From: Chrysogorgia sp. JL179-B06
Lineage: Eukaryota > Cnidaria > Anthozoa > Scleralcyonacea > Chrysogorgiidae
Reading direction: 5' to 3'
NCBI GenBank assembly: GCA_035772405.1
Contig: JAYKKM010000226.1
Location: 1,054,001-1,118,000, forward strand
DNA: 64,000 bases
Shown here: positions 57,201-64,000 of the stretch, one piece after another
How the letters are laid out: every line of letters begins with the position of its first letter
How positions within the stretch are numbered: position 1 is the stretch's first letter
Position numbers and translations under genes: made by a program
The notes under the pieces: model-generated
What the model saw: only the letters and a program-made list of their open reading frames with translations
Database searches by the model: none
Told to the model about the DNA's origin: nothing

Positions 57201-60200
57201 ATGCAGTTCATATGAAAGATCTTACTGACTTTAGTTTATTTCCAAAGTTTCAGCATTCCTATCAATTTAGTTGAGAAGATATTGCCAGTTGAAGTTGAAA
57301 ATTTGTGGATTTTGACGCCATATTGGTTTTGAAAATATGACGTCATTGAGTGATGCTTTATCGTCAGTGGAGTTGTTTTGATGGCGATCACATAGTGATA
57401 GTTATTGTGAATGGTCTTTGGACGAAAATTAGTCGAAATAAACTATTTAGTTCATCATGCAGGAAAGTAGAGGAGCTTCTTAGGCATAATACGAGATCAC
57501 GTCACTCAGTGACGTCATATTTGAGAAACAAAATGGCGTCGAAATTGGACAAACTCTCCAACTTCAACTAGCCACATCTTCTTAACTAAATTGATAGGAA
57601 TGCTGAAACTTTGGAAATAATCTAAAGTCAGTAAGATCTTTCATATGAACTACATTTGTATTTGGGCCGGAGTGTCCCTTTAATTTTAGTTACAATAACC
57701 ACCACAATTGCACAAGCCTGTGCAAGCTAAACTTGCCTTCATGCAGTACAGCGACCTCTACATAGTACAGCGACATCTACATGCACTTTTGCAGCCACAG
57801 CGGATACGTTCATAGCACGTATCCATGCCTGAGGGAGTGTTGTACACTTCGGAGTCCACGATTTGCCATCCACTTCGGAGTCCAAAAAAGGCTGCTTCAG
57901 AAGAGTTTGCGCCCAAACGTAGCTCCCTTGCAGCACAAAACGCTTGGTGTGCTGCAGCAGAGCTTCTCTTGCAGGAGGGATGCTGTCAAGAGCTCTGAAT
58001 TTCTTGGAGAACAGCTCTTGCCTTGCTTGATTGACCGCATCAAAGGTTGGCTGCTCTACCGTTGTGTTGGTACTCTCAAGACATTTGATCAGATCTGCTT
58101 TTTGTCCTCGTCTTAGCTACCCATTTGTGAGAGGGAGGGAAAGCCAGTGCTGGTTTTCAAACTTTAAGAACTCTCCAAGATTTCCATCCTGACTTTGGCA
58201 TGCTATATATAGCCTAGAAAACAGAGCACAATTCTCAGGTATACTACCTTTGCTCTATCTTTGGAAACGGTCTTCTTCTGTGAGATAGCGAATGTGTAGC
58301 AAGGTTGTTCTTCTTTATGGTGTCTGAAATTGGCTTGCTTCTGTCAATAAATCATTTTTGGACGAACATCTGAAATTGGGTCTCGACAGAATCATCCATG
58401 ACATCTCTTGTGTGGATTGTTGATAAGTCTGAGATGTTTTCTGTGAACGGATTTCCGAGATCTTCAAAGTTAGAGACGACACTCGTGACATTTTCAGCGA
58501 AGGCTCGTTGCATACCTGGTTTCTGCTCATGACGATTAATCTGATATTCTGGAGATGATGTCATTTCTTCGAACTCTTGTACCATTCGCGCTACTTCTGG
58601 TCCCCGCAATCATCCATCGTCTCAGAGCTGCGGGGTTCTCTGTGAGCCCAACTGCGCCACCATCTCCTTTTACGATCGCGTTAACCTGCTCGTGTGCATG
58701 GTCGAGAGCTACGGACGAGAACAGCCTTTGCGTCTTGTGTACCATAAACGACCCATTAGAAAACTGCTGGAATACCTCTGTATATTTGACTGGAAGCTCG
58801 GTCACGTCACGGATATGGGCAGAGAGCCACCTTGAATAGTTTGTGTGGTCCATGGAAAATATCCACGGTACAATCTGTGTCAGGGCTTGGACATACAAAG
58901 AAAAATCAGCTTCCCTGAAAGCTCTCACAAGCTGCAAACAACAAATCTCCAAGTCTAACACTCTGGACCACTAAAGAAACTGAGGACATTTCTTTGACAT
59001 CTCTCTCTTCCATTCTTCAAACGATTCTGCTTCCTCGTCGACGCTAACTCTTACAATATATTCCTCATACCCTTTATCTTGCAGTAGGTGAAGACTCGCT
59101 GCAGTGATCTGGTGCGCGCGTCTTGTTCTTGTTACATGACTTGCAGAGTGCTTTGAAGCCCGTCATTTTGATATGTAAGCCACCTAGCATTACCACAAAA
59201 CTATCTTCTTCGTTACTATTGGGTAGATTCATTAAATTTGTTTTGCGACGGCGAATAAAAACATCGGCAGAAGTGAAATGATTGCCGACTCGCGAGATGA
59301 TAACGAGGCTTGTGAAGCACGATATGCTGCCCATGACACAGCACCATGTTATCAAGTTCTTTGAAGAGAAGTTCTTTGGTGTTATCAAGCCAGTCTCTTT
59401 CTCGATTAATTCCACGACTTGATCGGTGATCGGATGACATTGTATCCGTCCAGTTATTTGTGGAGCAGATTGGTCACATGAGGGAAGGGCCACGGGGGCT
59501 ATATAACTCACAATTGACATGATCCACAATCAAATGCTGTATTATAATATTAAAAATACGCCATAGAAATTACATTTTTGTCTCAGCCTCGCTTCCATGC
59601 AACCCCATTTTGAGGTAGGCGCGGTTCGCGGTTTCAAGTCGAATTTGGGCTGGCTCCATATCAGGAAATGTTTGTCTCAGACATGTTAGTAACTTGGCAA
59701 AATTTCGTGCTTGTATCATAAAACGAACGATTCGGCCATTTCTTGGTCGTTAGCAGCTGGACTATTGTTGGTTTGATGATGTATTCATGTAATCTGTTTC
59801 CCAAATTCGATTTTACTCTGAAGTTGTTACTCTCTCTAGAAAGTATAAATCAAAGCAGAATATAAAAAATAAATAAATACTGATCGAATTTGCAAACACG
59901 GGGAGTTGACCATGTGACAAGCCTGAGACTCACACTTTCCTCTCGCTGTACATGAGGCATTCACTATTATCGCAGTATACCAACCTTTTAGAGTTTTTAA
60001 AACGTGTTGTGCTGCGAATAGGCAGCGTAGAAATACAAATCAAATATCTAGAAAGGTTGGTGTACTGCCGAAATAGCGTGTAAGTAGTCTAATGTTTCGA
60101 GCAATGGCCCTTCGTCAGAGAGTGAAACGAAGGGACTTCGCTCAAAACGTTAGACAACTTACACGCCATTTCGGCAGTACATTTACCTTTTTAGAGTTTT

Positions 60201-60393
60201 TGATATGTATTTTAACGTTATAGTTGTATAAATAGAAAATTAATTTACTTACAGTCTACAGGTGCCTATAATTATCTTGTTGTATTAAGGCACGTGAAAG
60301 AAGAGATGGATTTAATCCCGATTATCAAGGGACAGATATAAACCTTAAAGCATCTGGTGACTATAAATCTGTAGGCCCAACAGTTGAAGCAAC
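48226..60393 (+). CDS. IK: IK/RED spliceosomal protein, 5' part (six coding exons)
   Basis: Exons: 48226-48235, 48325-48391, 48548-48649, 55804-55863, 56305-56374 and 60290-60393, all with GT/AG borders and consistent phases (137 codons plus two bases). The protein opens MPESAELFSNPYAP and then has LTNDDFRKLLMTPR, YDEDENPAALRRKKKS, HYAKLKKMEEEREKEL, YRDRARERRDGFNPDYQ and GDYKSVGPTVEAT. These match the N-terminal part of vertebrate RED (IK), a component of the activated-stage spliceosomal B complex that works with SMU1. The remaining exons lie beyond the window or inside the minisatellite-bearing intron. None of the exons is long enough to stand out as an open frame. Intron 3 (7.2 kb) and intron 5 (3.9 kb) are filled with transposons. 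Confidence 0.85.
50432..50735. repeat. foldback element inserted in the piggyBac transposase
   Basis: Arms of about 140 bp begin TTGATAACTCCCAGCAAG and end CTTGCTGGGAGTTATCAA, almost perfect except for an extra TTTTGAACTAA unit in the right arm. It interrupts the transposase frame between the helical N-terminal part and the catalytic core. Confidence 0.7.
51180..51450. repeat. short minisatellites in the piggyBac relic
   Basis: 51185-51285 repeats GTGCGAATAGTTGACAAA-like units, and 51340-51450 repeats GGCCGTCCAAAAG-like units. Both disrupt transposase homology. No coding capacity. Confidence 0.4.
52640..53100. other. AT-rich spacer, no gene
   Basis: There is a cluster of ATCGATAT/CGATATT words at 52925-53070 with local inverted symmetry, but no defined termini. 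Nothing coding is supported. Confidence 0.3.
53107..53400 (+). pseudogene. hAT-type transposase C-terminal fragment (frameshifted)
   Basis: PTRWTA near 53135 followed, after a frame change, by VVAAFLKNYAALKQELSQIA and ELLLLTNELAQMF. This resembles the 'CPTRW' helix and following segment of hAT/ZMYM-like transposase proteins. It is short and broken, so this is a fossil within intron 3 of IK. Confidence 0.4.
53600..54370. other. intronic sequence without a recognisable gene
   Basis: 54120-54155 and 53450-53480 share a GCGCGCCTCA(A/G)ACG word. 54275-54360 has four diverged CGCTTCACAATTTCCAAAAT tandem units. Otherwise featureless. Confidence 0.3.
54382..54609. repeat. hAT-type MITE with perfect 8-bp target duplication
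   Basis: CAGTGGTGGATTAAG and CTTAATCCGCCACTG are inverted termini (one mismatch), flanked by ATTACATA at 54374-54381 and 54610-54617. The 228-bp interior is non-coding. Confidence 0.85.
54703..55286. repeat. TTAA-flanked MITE carrying a nested palindrome
   Basis: TTAAAGTGCACCTAACCC at the left and GGGTTAGGTGCACTTTAA at the right; TTAA duplication fits piggyBac/Kolobok-type insertion. Inside, 55065-55180 is an almost perfect palindrome (GGCAATTCTCCCGTCACACA ... and complement) around CTTCACACTTAGTGTGAAG, probably a second foldback insertion. Confidence 0.75.
55290..55800. other. intron 3 end of IK, no feature
   Basis: AT-rich with a loose repeat of TTTTTGCTA(A/T)(G/T)GTA near 55580-55690. 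Nothing further seen before the acceptor at 55802-55803. Confidence 0.3.
55955..56020 (+). repeat. fragment of the tRNA-derived SINE
   Basis: AGTTGCGGGTTCTATTCCAG and GAAAGCCTTGATGTTGC match the box B and tail part of the minus-strand SINE at 843-927. The box A half is missing. Confidence 0.4.
57055..57125 (+). repeat. short minisatellite, unit TTGTTGCCTTTTCATCATCA
   Basis: Three to four near-perfect copies of a 20-base unit immediately upstream of the TTAA MITE. In intron 5 of IK. Confidence 0.7.
57173..57683. repeat. TTAA-flanked MITE, AGGGACACTCCGG ends
   Basis: TTAAAGGGACACTCCGGGCC at the left and GGCCGGAGTGTCCCTTTAA at the right. Arms extend about 180 bp inward (GATCTTACTGACTTTAG..., ATGACGTCA...) and flank a unique centre. 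511 bp, no transposase. Confidence 0.8.
57700..58310. other. 3'-side debris of the minus-strand repeat gene, no clear frame
   Basis: Continues from the pseudogene at 58315-59529; GC content is higher than neighbouring intron sequence. The open frame at 57781-58116 has no recognisable domain and is probably antisense to the decayed gene. Confidence 0.25.
58315..59529 (-). pseudogene. decayed multicopy gene of unknown, transposon-associated family
   Basis: Minus-strand fragments in order: EEDSFVVMLGGLHIKMTGFK (about 59160-59215), then LVRAFREADFSLYVQALTQI, PWIFSMDHTNYSRWLS and HEQVNAIVKGDGGAVGLTEN (58640-58940), then GPEVARMVQEFEEM (58560-58605). The blocks 'F.(V/I)M.GGLHI.M', 'FRE..FS.Y...L', 'MDHTNY.RW' and 'KGDGGAVGLTENP.ALRRWM(I/V)AGPE' belong to a protein family abundant in invertebrate genomes, linked to mobile elements, with no function that I can name. 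Frameshifts and missing segments make this a fossil. It lies antisense in intron 5 of IK. Confidence 0.55.
59985..60195 (+). repeat. foldback repeat, second copy of the 11040 family
   Basis: It begins AAACGTGTTGTGCTGCG, continues with AAAGGTTGGTGTACTGCCG, TAGCGTGTAAGTAGTCTAA and CCTTCGTCAGAGAGTGAAAC, then returns inverted (ACGAAGGGACTTCGCTCAAA, ACGTTAGAC). The shared 150-base order with 11040-11290 shows one repeat family. It ends about 95 bases before the last IK exon seen. Confidence 0.5.
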
Positions 60394-60559
60394 GTAAGTG
60401 TAATGGATAAGCTCAGTTTTCATTTGTAAAATTGCATAATAGACAAAAGCTATATATGATAAAATAAAAGTGGAATGTTATGTTGTCACATGAGTAGCAA
60501 AATATACTCACTGTAGTATTCCTTATTATAAAATAACATGTATGCTACGCAAGCTCTGA

Positions 60560-60860
60560 TTGGTCAATACCCGTGTTTGGATCAGGCCATCCAAACACGG
60601 ACATTTCCCGCCAAAAGTTTACTCAAGTTTGTGTTGCTCGTTCGTTCGTTCGTATTATTTTATAAAATAAATACCTAATGGTTTTCCGGTGTTTGGATGG
60701 TCTGATCCAAACACTTGGGATGTTGCTCAACTTTCGAAAAGCTAAAAAATACTCGCCTAGCGGCTCGTGTTTCTTTACGCTTTTCTCAAGTCTCGCAACA
60801 TCCCGCGTGTTTGGATCAGGCCATTCAAACACGGAAACAATTAGGTATTTCTTTAGTATT
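60560..60860. repeat. cluster of three GTGTTTGGAT hairpins
   Basis: CCGTGTTTGGATCAGGCCAT and its partner ATCCAAACACGG form a 30-base hairpin at 60570-60600. Similar hairpins occur at 60690-60716 and 60807-60837, and AAATACCTAATGG / AATTAGGTATTTC is an additional inverted pair. Confidence 0.55.
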
Positions 60861-60889
60861 GTGTAAAAATATAAAATGTACTATTTACA

Positions 60890-61262
60890 ACATTCTCGGC
60901 CGTGTTGCATCGGATATACAAGTAGTTTGTAAATAATGAGTATTCTAAATGTTGTTAGAATACTAATTAATAATTTACGGAAAAGACAAAGGAAATCAGC
61001 GGCCGTGTTGTATCTAGCAGACGGTTGTTTTGGGGGAGGGGTTATATTCGGGGAGGGGCATGCAGCGAAGGCCGAAACCGCCTCGCGGGTTTTCCGCGTG
61101 GGTTTTCCGCCTTCGCTGCATTCCTCGTCCCGAATATAACCCCTCCCCCAATATAACCCCTCCCCCAAAAAAACGTCTGCTATGCAGGCTATGTTGTATC
61201 GGATGCAAGCTTGAGCCAAAGGTGAAAGATTGTATATCCGATACAACATGGACGCGAATGTT
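60890..61262. repeat. nested foldback MITE, GTTGCATCGGATATACAA ends
   Basis: Outer arms GTGTTGCATCGGATATACAA and TTGTATATCCGATACAACAT are inverted. Within lies a second hairpin (AGCAGACGGTTGTTTTGGGG ... AACGTCTGCT) with GGGGAGGGG-rich arms and a GCAGCGAAGGC stem. No coding capacity. Confidence 0.6.
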
Positions 61263-61634
61263 GTAAATGGCTTAGGATAAACGTTTATGTTTATCGACAA
61301 TATTGAAGATTCAAGACATTTTAGCCGAGTAAATCGCCTAGTAAAAGTTTATGTAAATCAACACAAGAAAGTGATCAGCAAACCACCATCACCTCCACCA
61401 AGCCGAGAAGATCAAGCCGTGTCCCCAAGCCACCTATACAACCATTACAATTAACTCTTTAATCCCCAGTATCAGCATACAAAGTCTCCAAACATTTCTT
61501 ATAGTTAATAGTTTGAAGAAGTTGTATAAAAAATATGTCAGTTTTCTTTTGTTGATCATTGATATTACGGACCTTAAGATCTATGATGGTAACCTCAACA
61601 AAGACGTCAATCAAAACAAAATAATTATTGATGG

Positions 61635-64000
61635 GAAACAAAGAGAATAATTCTTAGTCCTAATGCGAAACAAAGAGAATAATTCTTAGTCCTAATGCGA
61701 AACAAAGAGAATAATTCTTAGTCCTAATGCAAAACAAAGAGAATAATTCTTAGTCCTAATGCAAAACAAAGAGAATAATTCTTAGTCCTAATGCGAAACA
61801 AAGAGAATAATTCTTAGTCCTAATGCGAAAAAAGAGAATAATTCTTAGTCCTAATGCGAAAAAAGAGAATAATTCTTAGTCTTAATGCAAAACAAAGAGA
61901 ATAATTCTTAGTCCTAATGCGAAAAAAGAGAATAATTCTTAGTCTTAATGCAAAACAAAGAGAATAATTCTTAGTCCTAATGCAAAACAAAGAGAATAAT
62001 TCTTAGTCCTAATGCGAAACAAAAAGAATAATTCTTAGTCCTAATGTGAAACAAAGAGAATAATTCTTAGTCCTAATGCGAAACACAAAGAATAATTATT
62101 AGTCCTAATGCGAAACAAAGAGAATAATTCTTAGTCCTAATGCGAAAAAAGAGAATAATTCTTAGTCCTAATGCGAAAAAAGAGAATAATTCTTAGTCTT
62201 AATGCAAAACAAAGAGAATAATTCTTAGTCCTAATGCAAAACAAAGAGAATAATTCTTAGTCCTAATGCGAAACAAAAATAATAATTCTTAGTCCTAATG
62301 TGAAACAAAGAGAATAATTCTTAGTCCTAATGCGAAACACAAAGAATAATTATTAGTCCTAATGCGAAACAAAGAGAATAATTCTTAGTCCTAATGTGAA
62401 AAAAGAGAATAATTCTAAGTCCTAATGCGAAACAAAGAGAATAATTCTTAGTCCTAATGCAAAACAAAGAGGATAATTCTTAGTCCTAATGTGAAACAAA
62501 GAGAATAATTCTTAGTCCTAATGCGAAAAAAGAGAATAATTCTTAGTCCTAATGCGAAACAAAGAGAATAATTCTTAGTCCTAATGCGAAACAAAGAGAA
62601 TAATTCTTAGTCCTAATGTGAAACAAAGAGAATAATTCTTAGTCCCAATGCGAAACAAAGAGAATAATTCTTAGTCCTAATGCGAAACAAAGAGAATAAT
62701 TCTTAGTCTTAATGCGAAACACAAAGAATAATTATTAGTCCTAATGCAAAACAAAGAGAATAATTCTTAGTCTTAATGCGAAAAAAGAGAATAATTCTTA
62801 GTCTTAATGCGAAAAAAGAGAATAATTCTTAGTCCTAATGCGAAACAAAGAGAATAATTCTTAGTCTTAATGCGAAACAAAGAGAATAATTCTTAGTCCT
62901 AATGCGAAACAAAGAGAATAATTCTTAGTCTTAATGCGAAACAAAGAGAATAATTCTTAGTCCTAATGCGAAACAAAGAGAATAATTCTTAGTCTTAATG
63001 CGAAGCAAAGAGAATAATTCTTAGTCTTAATGCGAAGCAAAGAGAATAATTCTTAGTCCTAATGCGAAACAAAGAGAATAATTCTTAGTCTTAATGCGAA
63101 ACAAAGAGAATAATTCTTAGTCTTAATGCGAAAAAAGAGAATAATTCTTAGTCTTAATGCGAAACAAAGAGAATAATTCTTAGTCTTAATGCGAAAAAAG
63201 AGAATAATTCTTAGTCTTAATGCGAAAAAAGAGAATAATTCTTAGTCTTAATGCGAAACAAAGAGAATAATTCTTAGTCTTAATGCGAAAAAAGAGAATA
63301 ATTCTTAGTCCTAATGCAAAACAAAGAGAATAATTCTTAGTCTTAATGCGAAACAAAGAGAATAATTCTTAGTCCTAATGCGAAACAAAGAGAATAATTC
63401 TTAGTCCTAATGCGAAACAAAAAGAATAATTCTTAGTCCTAATGCAAAACAAAGAGAATAATTCTTGGTCCTAATGCGAAAAAAGAGAATAATTCTTAGT
63501 CTTAATGCCAAAAAAGAGAATAATTCTTAGTCCTAATGCAAAACAAAGAGAATAATTCTTAGTCCTAATGCGAAACAAAGAGAATAATTCTTAGTCCTAA
63601 TGCGAAACAAAGAGAATAATTCTTAGTCCTAATGCGAAACAAAGAGAATAATTCTTAGTCCTAATGCGAAACAAAAAGAATAATTCTTAGTCCTAATGCA
63701 AAACAAAGAGAATAATTCTTAGTCCTAATGCGAAACAAAGAGAATAATTCTTAGTCTTAATGCGAAAAAAGAGAATAATTCTTAGTCCTAATGCGAAACA
63801 AAAATAAAAATTATTAGTGCTAATGCGAAACAAAAAGAATAATTCTTAGTCCTAATGCGAAACAAAGAGAATAATTCTTAGTCCTAATGCGAAACAAAGA
63901 GAATAATTGTTAGTCCTAATGCGAAACAAAGAGAATAATTCTTAGTCTTAATGCGAAAAAAGAGAATAATTCTTAGTCCTAATGCAAAACAAAGAGAATA
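61635..64000. repeat. 32-bp minisatellite, runs off the window end
   Basis: About 74 tandem copies of GCGAAACAAAGAGAATAATT plus CTTAGTCCTAAT. Variants of 31 bp (GCGAAAAAAGAG), CCTAAT versus CTTAAT, and GCG versus GCA are interspersed in higher-order patterns. Each unit contains the short palindrome GAATAATTC. There are no unique spacers, so it is not a CRISPR-like array. It lies downstream of the last IK exon found and probably in an intron. Confidence 0.9.

Noticed and set aside
61635..64000. CRISPR-like array
   Set aside because: The whole unit repeats with no unique spacers, there are no cas genes and the DNA is animal; it is a minisatellite.

Overview
This is animal nuclear DNA, AT-rich and full of transposon debris. 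It probably comes from a cnidarian or another non-bilaterian or marine invertebrate; that placement is an inference from the repeat and gene families, not a proof. Two things anchor it. Several host genes have spliced exons with ordinary GT/AG borders, and I recognise animal orthologues among them: an ANKRD50-like NACHT/ankyrin protein, EFCAB11, and the spliceosomal protein IK/RED. The recurring LINE 3' ends, piggyBac, hAT-type and TTAA-type miniature elements, and a tRNA-derived SINE all fit an invertebrate genome.

Layout. 1-8 kb: repeats surrounding a small minus-strand gene of at least five exons for an acidic protein of about 142 aa that I do not recognise. 8-17 kb: nested transposon debris with a LINE 3' end at 9.1-9.65 kb. 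17.0-29.4 kb: a complete seven-exon ANKRD50-like gene, plus strand, all introns in phase 1, 1196 aa, ending in a class I PDZ ligand. 29.7-31.1 kb: 3' ends of two LINE copies. 31.1-44.9 kb: an endogenous adintovirus/Polinton-like element. 47.4-47.8 kb: EFCAB11 on the minus strand, head to head with IK/RED, whose first six coding exons run from 48.2 to 60.4 kb and whose introns carry a dead piggyBac element, an hAT fragment, several MITEs and a broken repeat-family gene. 61.6 kb to the end: a 32-bp minisatellite lying downstream of the last IK exon seen.

The most interesting region is the viral element. Its outer parts are near-identical inverted repeats of about 3.8 kb (left) and 3.9 kb (right), each carrying the same five genes: a small tail-anchored protein with a Bcl-2 BH1-like motif, a PC4-like protein, a triple zf-GRF protein, a short MG/Cys-rich protein with an N-myristoylation signal, and a retroviral-type integrase with a chromodomain. 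The unique core encodes a penton-like protein, a basic adenovirus-core-like protein, a double-jelly-roll-type major capsid protein and an adenain-type cysteine protease on the plus strand, and a broken, incomplete protein-primed DNA polymerase B on the minus strand. Between protease and polymerase lie three successive hairpin-forming units built from one related arm motif. No packaging ATPase is visible, the polymerase is broken, the left Bcl-2-like copy has lost its start and the right integrase copy is frameshifted, so the copy is defective as it stands. The inner edge of the right repeat falls inside the integrase chromodomain and abuts a second, diverged start of the Bcl-2-like gene, which suggests repeat expansion or recombination between two related elements.
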